64,000 bases of DNA from Pseudoneobacillus sp052180215 (GTDB taxonomy: Bacteria > Bacillota > Bacilli > Bacillales > Cytobacillaceae): the NCBI RefSeq assembly GCF_052180215.1, contig NZ_CP197471.1, forward strand, positions 3,930,001 through 3,994,000, written 5' to 3'. Each line of letters begins with the position of its first letter. The stretch's first letter is position 1. This document shows positions 8,770 to 18,149 of this stretch, piece by piece. The notes under the pieces were generated by a model that did not search any database, was not told where the DNA came from, and saw only the letters and a list, made by a program, of their open reading frames with translations. The translations under genes were made by a program, and so were the position numbers.

Positions 8770-10608
8770 ATGAAAATAAAAATCATTCATTCTATGACCC
8801 TAGTCTTCGTTTTGTTCTGTTTAGTAGGTTGGATGAAACCACCTAGTACGATAGCTGAAAATGGAATAGCTACTCTAAGCAATTGGAATTTTGATAAAAA
8901 TGGAACAGTTATGCTTGATGGTGAATGGGAATTTTATTGGGAAACGATGGATCCTGGTCACCTTTCCTCCCATCAACCTTCTATACTTAGCATTCCTTCG
9001 GTATGGAATGATAATAATAGATTTCCCTCTACTGGTTACGGCTTATATCACTTACAAATCAAAGGACTTCAAGCGGGAAAAAGCTACGGATTAAAGATTC
9101 CTACCCTTTCGAATTCTTACCGGCTATGGATTGACGATCAATTGATGATGACCAACGGGAACCCAGGAAACACCAAAAAGACAACAACTCCTTTTTATAA
9201 ACCGCAAGAAGTATTTTTCACCGCTAAAAATGATACGGTAAATCTTTACATAGCGATATCAAACTTCCATTATCGTAGCGGTGGTTTATGGGGAAGCTTA
9301 GTATTGGGAACACCCGAACAAATCATGGATGCGACGAAGAAAAACTTTGCATTTGAATCGATGTTAATAGGAAGCTTAATTCTTTCAGGTTTGTATCATA
9401 TTGTTTTATATATGTACCGGAAAAGGGAAAAAGTCTTACTATTATTTGGAATTGTGAATCTTGTCATTAGTTTACGAACGCTCGTGATTGGGGAACAGGT
9501 TTTAATTGAATTCTTTGAGAGGTTCCCATGGGAGCTATTGGTAAAAATAGAGTACTTGACTTTTTACTCAGTGGTGCCTCTGTTTACATGGTTTTTACAC
9601 TATTTATATAAAGAGGAAGTTTCAAGAAAGTATTGCAAATTCCTTTCCATCCTCAGCTCTTTATTTGCTTTACTAGTTATAGTTACACCTGCCATTATTT
9701 ACACTAGAAGTTTATTCTTGTACCAAGCTATTACAATCATCACGCTCATTTACCTCATTTTTTCTTTGAGCTTAGCCCTTTACAGAAAACGAGAAGGTTC
9801 TTTGGTTGTAGCTATATGCGCCGCCTTTTATGCACTTACCGTAATTAATGATATCCTTTTTATCAATGGAACCATTGTGTCGATGAACCTTTCTAGCTTT
9901 GGACTTTTTATCTTTATATTTTCACAAAGTTATATATTAGCTAAGCGCGTGACCATTGCTTTTCAGAAGGTAGAGGAATATTCACAGGAATTAACTGAAT
10001 TGAATCAAACATTAGAAGAAAAGATTTATGAACGAACCAAGTCTTTAGAGCTCTCTAAGCAGGAACTGCAGCGTGTAAATGCAGCTTTAACCGAAATATC
10101 CTATCAAGATCAGCTAACAAAGCTTCCGAATCGACGCTTGTTTGACAATGTCTATGAAACAGAATGGGAAAAAGCGATTCACAATCACACCATGTTATCG
10201 ATTCTTTACATTGATATTGATCATTTTAAATCTTACAACGATGCTTACGGTCATGAACAAGGCGATAAAACATTGATTCAAGTGGCAGCCTGTTTAAAGG
10301 AAACATTAGAAAAATATAATGGAACAGTTGCCCGAATGGGTGGCGAAGAGTTCATTGCCCTCATTTCAAGCAGGACATCAGAACAAATGAACGAAATCGC
10401 CGAGGAATGCAGAAATGCAGTGAAGGAACTACAAATTTCCCACAAAGGTTCGTACACTTCACCTTATGTAACCATTAGTATCGGTGTCGCAACAACCGTC
10501 CCTGACCAAAACTTTTCACCACGCAATCTAATAAGACGGGCAGATGAGGCACTTTATTTTGCCAAGGAAGAAGGAAGAAATCTCGTTATCATGTCGGGGA
10601 GTTACTAA
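8770..10608 (+). CDS. Membrane diguanylate cyclase with 7TMR-DISM sensor, 612 aa
   Basis: Makes cyclic di-GMP from two GTP. Order: a signal or anchor segment (1-25), an extracellular beta-rich domain (about 35-190, with the DGEWEFYW hallmark of 7TMR-DISM sensors), seven membrane helices (about 195-390), a coiled coil (about 395-440) and a C-terminal GGDEF domain with active-site GGEEF at 524-528. The four residues at the usual inhibitory I-site position are KYNG rather than RxxD, so product inhibition there is unlikely. A GTG at 8755 is in frame, but AGGTGA at 8753-8758 is correctly spaced for the ATG at 8770. An exact 0A box lies upstream and a terminator follows. Confidence 0.9.
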   Translation: MKIKIIHSMTLVFVLFCLVGWMKPPSTIAENGIATLSNWNFDKNGTVMLDGEWEFYWETMDPGHLSSHQPSILSIPSVWNDNNRFPSTGYGLYHLQIKGLQAGKSYGLKIPTLSNSYRLWIDDQLMMTNGNPGNTKKTTTPFYKPQEVFFTAKNDTVNLYIAISNFHYRSGGLWGSLVLGTPEQIMDATKKNFAFESMLIGSLILSGLYHIVLYMYRKREKVLLLFGIVNLVISLRTLVIGEQVLIEFFERFPWELLVKIEYLTFYSVVPLFTWFLHYLYKEEVSRKYCKFLSILSSLFALLVIVTPAIIYTRSLFLYQAITIITLIYLIFSLSLALYRKREGSLVVAICAAFYALTVINDILFINGTIVSMNLSSFGLFIFIFSQSYILAKRVTIAFQKVEEYSQELTELNQTLEEKIYERTKSLELSKQELQRVNAALTEISYQDQLTKLPNRRLFDNVYETEWEKAIHNHTMLSILYIDIDHFKSYNDAYGHEQGDKTLIQVAACLKETLEKYNGTVARMGGEEFIALISSRTSEQMNEIAEECRNAVKELQISHKGSYTSPYVTISIGVATTVPDQNFSPRNLIRRADEALYFAKEEGRNLVIMSGSY

Positions 10609-10641
10609 CGCATGGGTCATTGCGAACCATGCGTTTTTTTT
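10607..10641 (+). terminator. Terminator after the first diguanylate cyclase gene
   Basis: AACGCATGG pairs with CCATGCGTT and an eight-T run follows. Confidence 0.9.
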
Positions 10642-10698
10642 GTTGACACACTTAACGGAATGTTAGTCCGCTAAAGTTCCCCACCGAAAGGATAGAAA

Positions 10699-11118
10699 TC
10701 AAATGGGCCAGGATTTTTTCTTTGTTATCTTCCAGACTAAATGCATCAGGATAATGGCTGAAAGTATTCCGATCGAATCAAATCCAATATCAAATAATCT
10801 TCCATCTCGCATGAAAAATAATTGGAGAATTTCGGTTAAAACAGCATAGGAAAAACAAAGAATGAATGCTTGAATCTTTGAAGGAAATCTAGCCATAACT
10901 AAAAGTGCTAGAATAAAAAAAGACAGGGCGTGACCGATTTTTTGTAGGGTAAAATACGGATTATCTTCCGTAGGCAATGGATATAGCAGTTCTTCAAAAG
11001 AAGGGGTAAAGGTCCAATGAAAGCTAATTTGCTGATGTTCCAATAAATCAGGAAAGCTAGAGTTACAAGTAGATAAAAAAATGAACCCTGCCCAAACCAT
11101 GATTAAAACAATTCTCAT
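10699..11118 (-). CDS. VanZ-like membrane protein, 139 aa
   Basis: Small integral membrane protein of the VanZ-like family. Members resemble the teicoplanin-resistance accessory protein VanZ, but most have no proven function. It has four likely membrane helices (about 1-18, 60-78, 83-102 and 112-130). Family hallmarks are KIGHALSFFILALL, TEILQLFF and R-x-F-D-x-x-x-D-x-x-G in the third loop. GGAG six to seven bases upstream supports the ATG. It is alone on this strand with no resistance genes nearby, so a resistance role should not be assumed. Confidence 0.8.
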   Translation of the reverse strand: MRIVLIMVWAGFIFLSTCNSSFPDLLEHQQISFHWTFTPSFEELLYPLPTEDNPYFTLQKIGHALSFFILALLVMARFPSKIQAFILCFSYAVLTEILQLFFMRDGRLFDIGFDSIGILSAIILMHLVWKITKKKSWPI

Positions 11119-11398
11119 AAACGGGCTCCTTACTAAAAGTTTAGACTTTAAACCATTATATACGAGAAAGAAAAGAGATATACAGGTCTTTCCAATTTTA
11201 CAGGTTCACCTCCATTTTGCATTAATTGGAAATGAAAGTAAAATAAAAACAGCCTGGATTTTAACCAACGGGTTCCCTTTTGCGAGAGAAAAATATTTAT
11301 TTACAGGGATTTCAAATTAAATGTCAAAATAAGGGTTAGATGAAACCTTTTAAATATAAAAACGTAGAACATACAAACAACTTCAAGGAGGTATACAG

Positions 11399-11947
11399 GT
11401 GAAAAGAATAGTATCAGTTTTAGCACTTCTTTTACTTTTACTTGCTGGTTGTCAAACCGCTAAAAACGGAGCTCTTGATACATCAAAATTAACAAAGGTA
11501 GAAATGAAGGATGTTACAGAGGAACAAGCAAAAAAAATACCTATTACTTATGAAGCACAATCTGTAAAGGTTGGTCTAGATGCACTACCGTTTGAAATGT
11601 ACTTACCCGAAGAATTACCATTTGATGCTCAACCTTTTCATCCTCCTGTCATTAATGATATGACACATGATGGCAAGAAACTAATGGTGGAGTTTAGAAC
11701 CTCAACAAAATACAAAGATAACAACATTATTTTAATGATAAAAGTTGACTATCCAGTTTCCGACATGCAAGTACCAAACGCTGAAGAAGTCGAATTAAAA
11801 AATGGTGTCGTTGGCAAATATCTAAAAAATACTGTGTCTTTCCAACTGGATAATGTAGCATATGATGTTGTTTATGTTAATAAAAACATTCCCGTAGAAC
11901 AACATAAAGAGGAAATAATACAGATGGCTAATCAAATGATTAAATAA
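11399..11947 (+). CDS. Putative lipoprotein of unknown function, 182 aa
   Basis: The N-terminus is a lipoprotein signal: KR, a leucine-rich stretch, then lipobox LAGC with the cysteine at residue 18. The mature part is about 165 residues, hydrophilic, with no further membrane helix and no motif I recognise. The start is GTG, fixed by AAGGAGG eight bases upstream. A terminator follows directly, so it is a single-gene unit. Surface location is a firm inference; function is unknown. Confidence 0.8.
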   Translation: MKRIVSVLALLLLLLAGCQTAKNGALDTSKLTKVEMKDVTEEQAKKIPITYEAQSVKVGLDALPFEMYLPEELPFDAQPFHPPVINDMTHDGKKLMVEFRTSTKYKDNNIILMIKVDYPVSDMQVPNAEEVELKNGVVGKYLKNTVSFQLDNVAYDVVYVNKNIPVEQHKEEIIQMANQMIK

Positions 11948-11981
11948 AAAACGCTTGGGGTTAAAATCCCAAACGTTTTTA
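11948..11981. terminator. Bidirectional terminator between the lipoprotein gene and trhO
   Basis: AACGcTTGGG pairs with CCCAAACGTT, with T runs on both strands. It serves the lipoprotein gene and may also stop the trhO transcript coming from the right. Confidence 0.75.
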
Positions 11982-12104
11982 CTATTTAAAGTGTTATTTA
12001 TGGTGCTAATTGATTGGCTAATAGGCTATTTTGAGTCTAAAAATTAACTTTCCCTCCCATAAGAGATCCAGTTAGCTTCTAACCCCGACTGCTAGATTTT
12101 TATA

Positions 12105-13052
12105 TTATTTAATAGCTTCTAATCTCTCCGCCACTTCTTCCTCCGTTAACCCGTGTTGAGCAATGTAACGGTTTCTAGAATGTGTACGACACTCATGAGA
12201 ACAGCTGCGCAGATATTGATGTTCATTTTCTTCTGAGCAAAGGATTTTTTTGTTACATTCTGGGTTTGCACAGTTAACATAGCGTTCGCATGGCTCACCA
12301 GTGAAATAATCCTTTCCGACAATCACATGTTCCTTCTGATTAACAGGAACTCCAATTCTTTCATCAAACACGTAAAGCTGACCATCCCATAACTCACCTT
12401 GCACTTCGGAATCCTTTCCGTAGGTGACAATTCCGCCATGGAGCTGAGCAACATCTTGAAAACCTTCTTTTAGTAACCAGCCGGAGAATTTTTCACAACG
12501 GATACCGCCAGTGCAGTACGTGATGATTTTCTTGTCGGCAAACATTTCTTTGTTATCTCTAACCCATTGCGGTAAGTCACGGAAATTGAGGATATCTGGT
12601 TTTATAGCTCCTCTAAAATGACCTAGATCATATTCGTAATCATTTCTCGCATCTAAGACGATCGTATCGGGGTCTTGTAATCTTTCATAAAATTCTTTTG
12701 GGTTTAAATAGGTTCCCGTTACTTCGTTTGGATTCACATCATCTTCTAACCGAAGAGTCACAAGCTCTGGACGATGACGCACCTTCATTTTAGCAAAAGC
12801 GTGTTCATCGGCTTCATCTATTTTAAAAATCATCTCCGCAAAACGTGGGTCCTGCTTCATTTTTTCCATATATTGATTCGTTTGTTCCATTGTTCCAGAA
12901 ACGGTACCGTTCATTCCTTCATTGGCAATCAGGATGCGGCCTTTAAGTCCAAGCTCCACACAAAATTCCTTGTGCTCCTTAGCAAACTCCTCTGGATTCT
13001 CAATTGGAACATACATGTAATACAACAAAACTCTATAAGGTTTTTGAGTCAT
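12105..13052 (-). CDS. trhO: tRNA uridine(34) hydroxylase TrhO (rhodanese family), 315 aa
   Basis: Installs 5-hydroxyuridine at wobble position 34 of tRNAs, using oxygen (known for the E. coli and B. subtilis enzymes). The N-terminal half is the YceA/TrhO acylphosphatase-like domain. The central rhodanese domain carries YCTGGIRCEK with the catalytic cysteine at about 180, and a cysteine-rich C-terminus (NPECNKKILC, SCSHECRTHSR) typical of Bacillus members follows. An upstream in-frame GTG would add four residues, but AGGTGG lies eight bases before the ATG at 13052 and decides the start. Single gene; length is normal for the family. Confidence 0.93.
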   Translation of the reverse strand: MTQKPYRVLLYYMYVPIENPEEFAKEHKEFCVELGLKGRILIANEGMNGTVSGTMEQTNQYMEKMKQDPRFAEMIFKIDEADEHAFAKMKVRHRPELVTLRLEDDVNPNEVTGTYLNPKEFYERLQDPDTIVLDARNDYEYDLGHFRGAIKPDILNFRDLPQWVRDNKEMFADKKIITYCTGGIRCEKFSGWLLKEGFQDVAQLHGGIVTYGKDSEVQGELWDGQLYVFDERIGVPVNQKEHVIVGKDYFTGEPCERYVNCANPECNKKILCSEENEHQYLRSCSHECRTHSRNRYIAQHGLTEEEVAERLEAIK

Positions 13053-13362
13053 TTTTTCTGCCACCTATCGATTTATATTTACAAGATATAAATGTATATA
13101 GGGATATTTCGGGTATACAAATAAATCTTACCGAAATATTATACCAGAAGATTGATAAAAAAATCATGATACTGCCTGAGGATTCACTTCCAATTGATTC
13201 TATTATTGACTTTTTAGGATTCAGATATCCACTTTAACCAATAATAGATAATAACATGTAAAAAATTACCATATTTATTAATGAATAATATTTTTTATAC
13301 CTATTAAAAATAAAAATGTGTTAACACATACTCAACATTACACCAAGGAGATGAAATAAAAA
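13053..13362. other. Intergenic region without a recognised gene
   Basis: About 310 bp of AT-rich DNA between the divergent trhO and the spore-protein gene. It must hold the promoters of both. An overlapping plus-strand frame (13004-13237) has no ribosome binding site. I see no repeat or RNA element. Confidence 0.5.
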
Positions 13363-13569
13363 ATGGCAAGAAACAACAACTCTAATCAATTATTAGTACC
13401 GCAAGTTCAACAAGCTCTTGATCAAATGAAAGCTGAAATTGCAAGTGAATTTGGAGTAAATCTTGGCCCAGAAACAACATCTCGTGCAAATGGTTCAGTT
13501 GGCGGAGAAATCACAAAGCGCCTAGTTCAAATGGCAGAACAACAATTAGGTGGCGGATTCCGCCGTTAA
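13363..13569 (+). CDS. Alpha/beta-type small acid-soluble spore protein, 68 aa
   Basis: DNA-binding protein that coats and protects the chromosome in dormant spores and is degraded at germination by the GPR protease. The protein has the two conserved SASP blocks: MKAEIASEFGVNLG, with the GPR cleavage site in EIASE, and GSVGGEITKRLVQMAEQQL. Length and composition are normal. AAGGAG lies upstream of the ATG and a terminator follows. Expression under forespore sigma G is expected from the family; I did not find a convincing promoter by eye. Confidence 0.95.
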   Translation: MARNNNSNQLLVPQVQQALDQMKAEIASEFGVNLGPETTSRANGSVGGEITKRLVQMAEQQLGGGFRR

Positions 13570-13593
13570 GTAATGAGTATGTATAATAATGAA

Positions 13594-13625
13594 ATGCTCC
13601 TCAATGAACGTTGGGGAGCTTTTAT
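13594..13625 (+). terminator. Terminator after the SASP gene
   Basis: GCTCCtCAA pairs with TTGgGGAGC, followed by TTTTATT. Confidence 0.8.
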
Positions 13626-13749
13626 TATACAACCATCTACATATAGTTTAATATTCTGAAATTTCCATCAACACTCTTGACCATTCTTAGTATTTTCCAT
13701 AAAATAGATAATAGTTCTAATTACCCAGGAGTTTGTGTGGAGGATAACG

Positions 13750-14196
13750 ATGAAGATTGAAGGAATCATTTCAATTATAAATACTCTGTGTAAAAGTAAT
13801 AGTTTTTCCAAAGCACGTCCCATTATCATAAACGAATGGAAACGACTGACGGAATCGAGAAACTATCACTTATTAAATACTAGTGCTCAGGAGTTTATTA
13901 AAATTATCAATAGCGAAAAAGAAGATGGCAGGTTTGAAGTTCTATCCCACGCGGATAAGCGCACGCTAAATGTCATTAATGAATCCGTTAAACAGGCTCA
14001 ATTTAGATATGCCCGGCAAATTATGTCTGAACATCATGCTTTGTTAGAAAAGCCATTGGCTCAAAAATGGTTAACTCAAGATGCTAAAATTATTTATGAT
14101 GCCTGGAAAACCTCATTCAACTTAGAATTCACCTTATGTACGGACTCCGATTTTTCAAATTCCTTTAGCCTTTCAGATGAGAAAATTTCCAAATAA
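13750..14196 (+). CDS. Hypothetical soluble protein, 148 aa
   Basis: I do not recognise a family. The protein is hydrophilic and probably mostly helical, with no signal peptide or membrane segment. GGAGG at 13739-13743 is six bases before the ATG at 13750, so the in-frame GTG at 13735 is rejected as the start. A hairpin terminator follows the stop. The good ribosome site and terminator make it a real gene; function is unknown. Confidence 0.65.
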   Translation: MKIEGIISIINTLCKSNSFSKARPIIINEWKRLTESRNYHLLNTSAQEFIKIINSEKEDGRFEVLSHADKRTLNVINESVKQAQFRYARQIMSEHHALLEKPLAQKWLTQDAKIIYDAWKTSFNLEFTLCTDSDFSNSFSLSDEKISK

Positions 14197-14232
14197 AAAG
14201 TGGCCTTTCCTTATCGGAAGACCACTTTTATT
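14195..14232. terminator. Bidirectional terminator between convergent genes
   Basis: AAAAGTGGcCTTTCC pairs with CGGAAGaCCACTTTT around TTAT, with A and T runs at both ends. It serves the hypothetical gene on the left and the NlpC/P60 gene on the right. Confidence 0.85.
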
Positions 14233-14234
14233 AT

Positions 14235-15233
14235 TTATTGATATAACGCTCGGTATAAGAAAGCCACATATTGAGATCTTTTTACATTATCCCTTGGTTT
14301 AAAGGTTTGATCCGGATAGCCCTTCGCAATCCCAGAGGCTGCGAGCTTCTGGATGGCTTCATAAGCTGGATTCTCTTGTGATACATCTACAAAATTCTCT
14401 GCATTTTCAGCTTGCCCCAAATCGAAAGCATTTGAAAAGATGATCGCGACATGCTCCCGCTTAAGTTCCGCATCTGGATTAAAATTATTGTTTGGATCCC
14501 CTTTAATAATACCTTCTTTATATAATGCATTAATCGCTCCAACCGCCCAGTGATCAGAAGGTACATCATTAAAAATTTGCTTACGATCCGCAACATTTAA
14601 CTGCAAAGCCTCTGCCATATAGGCAGCCACTTCTGCCCTAGTAATCTTCTCTTCCGGTAAGAAATAACTTTTTTCATACCCTACTAAAATTTCTTTTTTA
14701 CTTAATGTATTCACTTCTTTATATGCCCAATAATTGGAGTTTACATCATTATATTGTCCAACATCTAACTGATAATTAAGAACTCTTCTAGCACTTAGAT
14801 ATCTTGGACCCCAATAGTAAGGATCATTTAAAGGAGAAATCATGACACCTTTTGAAGTGGAAGCATGAATAAATCGGTCATCTCCAATGTAAATACCTGC
14901 GTGAGAAACACCACTTCCATATGTATTAAAGAAAACAAGATCTCCAATTCGTAAATCTGATTTTTTGACTGGCTCTCCCATTACCGCCATATCACTTGTC
15001 GTTCTTGGTAAAGCGATGTCGAGTTGTTTAAAAACAAACTGTATGTATCCCGAACAGTCAAAGCCGCTTGGTGCCGTTCCACCCCATGCATATGGTATTC
15101 CTATGTATTTTTTTGCAATCGGTAATAATTGATCATAATTAATCGGCTCATCACCCGATTTAGCAAAAGCAGATTTATCTACAGAAAATAGGATGGATAG
15201 TAGAAAAATGGTCATAAAAAGTCGCTTTAACAT
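14235..15233 (-). CDS. Secreted NlpC/P60 cell-wall endopeptidase with three SLH domains, 332 aa
   Basis: A cell-wall hydrolase that cuts peptide stems of peptidoglycan and is held on the surface by S-layer-homology domains. Order: signal peptide (1-24, ending SAFA), NlpC/P60 domain with catalytic C60 (in SGFDCSGY), H111 (SHAGIYIG) and H123 (FIHAS), then three SLH repeats (about 165-210, 218-265 and 280-332, each with the TRAE/KREH/KRSQ-type motif). SLH domains bind pyruvylated secondary wall polymer. GGAG eight bases upstream supports the ATG. It is transcribed alone. Confidence 0.92.
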   Translation of the reverse strand: MLKRLFMTIFLLSILFSVDKSAFAKSGDEPINYDQLLPIAKKYIGIPYAWGGTAPSGFDCSGYIQFVFKQLDIALPRTTSDMAVMGEPVKKSDLRIGDLVFFNTYGSGVSHAGIYIGDDRFIHASTSKGVMISPLNDPYYWGPRYLSARRVLNYQLDVGQYNDVNSNYWAYKEVNTLSKKEILVGYEKSYFLPEEKITRAEVAAYMAEALQLNVADRKQIFNDVPSDHWAVGAINALYKEGIIKGDPNNNFNPDAELKREHVAIIFSNAFDLGQAENAENFVDVSQENPAYEAIQKLAASGIAKGYPDQTFKPRDNVKRSQYVAFLYRALYQ

Positions 15234-15482
15234 AGTAGATTCTCCAACTCCAATCGTACACGGTTATCTCTATGTAAAAGAATATCACATTTTGTAGAAT
15301 CATAATTTTACAGTTTTGTAACAAAATTACGGGAATAGTCTGAAAATGACGTTTGCTGGAGCTTTTACGTGGTAAATAATTTCCGCTGTTACCCTCGTAC
15401 AAATGTCCATACCATATCGGGCACAAGGACATAATCTATAGTGTAGTGATTACACTCAAATTAATAAAAGAAAGGATGATTG

Positions 15483-15614
15483 ATGATGGGTTGTTTCGGC
15501 TGGGGTTACGGCGGATACGGCGGTGGCTACGGATATGGCGGTGGCTACGGTAGTTCATTCGTGTTAATTGTTGTGTTATTTATCCTACTCATTATCGTTG
15601 GAGCTTCATTCTAA
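15483..15614 (+). CDS. YjcZ-type sporulation micro-protein, 43 aa
   Basis: A tiny protein with a Gly/Tyr-rich N-terminal half (GWGYGGYGGGYGYGGGYG) and one C-terminal membrane helix ending VLFILLIIVGASF, the pattern of the YjcZ family annotated as sporulation proteins in Bacillus. Two ATGs are adjacent (15483 and 15486). AAGGA at 15472-15476 suits either. A strong bidirectional terminator follows. A second family member lies at 57562-57666. No biochemical function is known to me. Confidence 0.85.
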   Translation: MMGCFGWGYGGYGGGYGYGGGYGSSFVLIVVLFILLIIVGASF

Positions 15615-15638
15615 TTAGAAAAGTGGAAGTGCTCCCAT

Positions 15639-15690
15639 AAAAAAGGTGCCAGCATCATCCCTAAAAAGGATGGTGCCTGGCACCTTTTTT
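15639..15690. terminator. Bidirectional terminator with the GGTGCC/GGCACC stem
   Basis: A long stem (AAAAGGTGCC and CATCATCC pairing with GGATGGTG and GGCACCTTTT) lies between the YjcZ-type gene and the convergent ykgJ-like gene. T runs occur on both strands. Confidence 0.85.
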
Positions 15691-16037
15691 TACTTAAAAT
15701 GCTCCCATTTCAAATCGATACTCAAGGTGCCAATGGTTTCTCTTCTTTGAATCGGTGTTTGATCGGTTGCGAGTTTTGGCTTACGAAAACACACCAATTC
15801 CTGATGATAGCCGAACATCCGACAAATATCAGGTCTTGCTGAATGGATCCCGCATTTATCATTTTTCAAGTCATAAAAGATGCAGGTTCCAAAATGGCGA
15901 TGTTGATTTTCAAGCTCATTACGCAGCTTAGTTGGCATCGATTTTACTTTCTTTTTAATCTTTTTAAATTCCTGCTCTGTGATTGGAACAGGACCACAGC
16001 ACAATCCCCTGCAGCCTTGACATGGTAGAGTTCCCAT
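15690..16037 (-). CDS. YkgJ-family cysteine-cluster protein, 115 aa
   Basis: Small cytosolic protein with the YkgJ signature CxxCxGLCC near the N-terminus (PCQGCRGLCCG) and further cysteines in FGTCIFYD, KCGI, DICRMFGYH and VCF. These probably bind zinc or an iron-sulfur cluster; the family role is not established. A purine-rich GAAGGGGAGGAA lies directly before the ATG, giving short spacing. It is 27 bp downstream of the CBS gene and could share its transcript. Confidence 0.85.
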   Translation of the reverse strand: MGTLPCQGCRGLCCGPVPITEQEFKKIKKKVKSMPTKLRNELENQHRHFGTCIFYDLKNDKCGIHSARPDICRMFGYHQELVCFRKPKLATDQTPIQRRETIGTLSIDLKWEHFK

Positions 16038-16064
16038 TTCCTCCCCTTCTTTTCGCTTCTCTAT

Positions 16065-16790
16065 TTATTCTAGTTCTTGATCGATTGCATCAATTTCGAC
16101 TAAGTCCCAGGCGGTAATAATCCCTAAAGGTTTCTCATCGGTTTTTCCGTTTTGCGTCACAATAACGGCTTTTAATTTTTTCTTAGCAAGATGATGTTCC
16201 TCAAAAATCGCTTCCACTTCATAAATATCAGCTTCACTGTTGACATAAACGACTTGATGTAATTTTTCGTACGGTAACAAATCCTTTACTACGACATTTT
16301 TCAATGAAAGCCCGGTTAAAGGCTGTTTGTTTAACCAACGAATAATTCCTTCTGTTGTCAGTAGCCACTTATAGATCCCTTTTGTATCAACAATTGGATA
16401 TTGCGAATAGGATAAACGATCGACTACCTTCAAAATATCTTTTAATGGTGTTTCTTCCTTATAATAAAGGACTGGAGAACTGGCTATTTCTAATGCCTTT
16501 TTTGGTTTTTCTAGTTCTTCTGCAATCTTTTCAATTTGGAGAACAATTTCTTCATGAGGTTCAGCGATATAATAATCCTGTTTGACCTTATCATGGACAA
16601 TGGCATTTCGCAGCTTTCCATATTGATAGAGATCATCTCGATACATCCGAATGATGGCATAAGAATCGCCTTCATCTAGCAAACCTTTAAAATGATCATG
16701 TTTTGCATCACGGACAATACGAATTAAGCTTTTATGGATACGGTTAAACGCTGATTCAAATCGTGCAGCTAATGGAGTCGTTTTTTCCAA
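16065..16790 (-). CDS. CBS-domain protein, 241 aa
   Basis: A soluble protein with an N-terminal helical part (1-95) and a pair of CBS domains (about 98-165 and 170-236; the second ends in GIITAWDLVEID). CBS pairs usually bind adenine nucleotides. No catalytic domain is attached, so a regulatory role is likely but unproven. The start codon is TTG, supported by AGGAGA eight bases upstream. It lies 30 bp after galE on the same strand and probably shares its transcript. Confidence 0.8.
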   Translation of the reverse strand: MEKTTPLAARFESAFNRIHKSLIRIVRDAKHDHFKGLLDEGDSYAIIRMYRDDLYQYGKLRNAIVHDKVKQDYYIAEPHEEIVLQIEKIAEELEKPKKALEIASSPVLYYKEETPLKDILKVVDRLSYSQYPIVDTKGIYKWLLTTEGIIRWLNKQPLTGLSLKNVVVKDLLPYEKLHQVVYVNSEADIYEVEAIFEEHHLAKKKLKAVIVTQNGKTDEKPLGIITAWDLVEIDAIDQELE

Positions 16791-16820
16791 ATCAATCTCT
16801 CCTTTTAAAAATGCCTCAGA

Positions 16821-17810
16821 TTATTCGTTATACCCATTTGGATGAGATTGATGCCAATTCCAGGCGTCTTGAATCATTTGATGGACCGATGTTCGCTTTG
16901 GATTCCAGCCCAGAACTTGTTTTGCTTTTTCAGATGAAGCGATGAGCTCACTCGGGTCACCCGCTCTTCGTTCCACTACTTTTGCTGGAATCGAATGTCC
17001 CGTTACAATTCGAGCGGCTTCAACCATTTCTTTTACGGAAAAACCTTTGCTACTTCCGAGGTTAAAAATATTACTCTCTCCGCCATTTTGTAAATAGCGA
17101 AGGGCGAGAATATGAGCATCGATCAAATCCTCCACATGAATATAATCACGAATACAAGTGCCATCTAGGGTTGGATAGTCCTCTCCAAAAATCGAAATAA
17201 ACTCGCGTTGTCCTAACGCAACCTGAAGGACAAGCGGAATGAGATGGGATTCAGGATGATGATCTTCACCAATTTCACCTGTGGAACGTGCACCGGCTAC
17301 ATTAAAATAGCGCAGGGCAACATACTTCATTCCGTAGGCGCTGTCACACCATTTCATCAGCTTTTCCATGGTCAGCTTCGTTTCACCGTAAGCATTTGTT
17401 GGAAGAGTAGGCATTTCCTCTGTTATCGGCATTACCTCTTGTTCCCCGTAAGTTGCCGCCGTGGAGGAGAAAACGATATGCTTGACACCAAATTCCTCCA
17501 TCACTTCTAATAAAACCTGTGTTCCATAAACATTATTGTGAAAGTATTCTAACGGTTTTACCATCGACTCCCCAACCAGAGAGTTAGCTGCAAAATGGAG
17601 TACACCCGTAATCTCTTCTTTTGAAAAAACCTCTTTTAAAAATTCGCGTTCGCGAATATCTCCTTTATAAAAAGTCGCCTTCGGATGGATCGCCTGTTCA
17701 TGGCCTGTTTGGAGATTATCAACGACTACAACCTGATAGTTTTGCTCTATTAATTGGTACACAGCATGGGACCCAATATAACCGGCCCCGCCTAGCACTA
17801 AAATGCTCAT
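16821..17810 (-). CDS. galE: UDP-glucose 4-epimerase GalE, 329 aa
   Basis: Interconverts UDP-glucose and UDP-galactose for galactose use and for wall or exopolysaccharide precursors. An extended short-chain dehydrogenase fold is shown by the NAD-binding GGAGYIGSH (7-15), S116/T117 in FSSTAATYG, and the catalytic YxxxK at Y141-K145. Length is typical. GGAGG seven bases before the ATG supports the start. It is followed by the CBS gene; no other galactose genes are adjacent, which favours a polysaccharide role. Confidence 0.95.
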   Translation of the reverse strand: MSILVLGGAGYIGSHAVYQLIEQNYQVVVVDNLQTGHEQAIHPKATFYKGDIREREFLKEVFSKEEITGVLHFAANSLVGESMVKPLEYFHNNVYGTQVLLEVMEEFGVKHIVFSSTAATYGEQEVMPITEEMPTLPTNAYGETKLTMEKLMKWCDSAYGMKYVALRYFNVAGARSTGEIGEDHHPESHLIPLVLQVALGQREFISIFGEDYPTLDGTCIRDYIHVEDLIDAHILALRYLQNGGESNIFNLGSSKGFSVKEMVEAARIVTGHSIPAKVVERRAGDPSELIASSEKAKQVLGWNPKRTSVHQMIQDAWNWHQSHPNGYNE

Positions 17811-17970
17811 TTTTTAACCTCCGTAGGGTTCGAATATAATTAACTCTAACTTTCGATATAGATTAAGAGATTCCTGCCTATTTTCCCATATTTTTGGGTA
17901 ATCTTTCTATAGTATTTTTAAAGGCATTGTGATATGGTCTAATGCTTTTAATAGTTGTTGTCATTTTATA

Positions 17971-18071
17971 GGACCCTGAATCCGTTATTTGTGTAAAATA
18001 GCCATACTTTCCTAGTTTAGCGGACACAGGTTCCGTTATTCACCTTATTTCCATAGAGAAAGGCATACTTT
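17971..18071. repeat. Left half of a 184-bp palindromic repeat, split by the IS
   Basis: Holds two direct 19-bp units, GGACCCTGAATCCGTTATT (17971-17989) and GGACACAGGTTCCGTTATT (18022-18040), 51 bp apart. The right half continues after the insertion sequence at 19539. An uninterrupted copy lies at 35326-35509. Confidence 0.85.
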
Positions 18072-18149
18072 CTATTTAGCCCCCTAACTCATTTGGACAC
18101 CTACTATATAAAATATTAAAATATAAATAGTTATAGAGGAGGAGCTAAA

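Noticed and set aside
10699..11118. Glycopeptide-resistance locus because of the VanZ-like gene
   Set aside because: No vanHAX or other resistance genes; VanZ-like proteins are widespread without such a role.
13004..13237. Plus-strand frame overlapping the start of trhO
   Set aside because: No ribosome site, and the first part is only the antisense of trhO.
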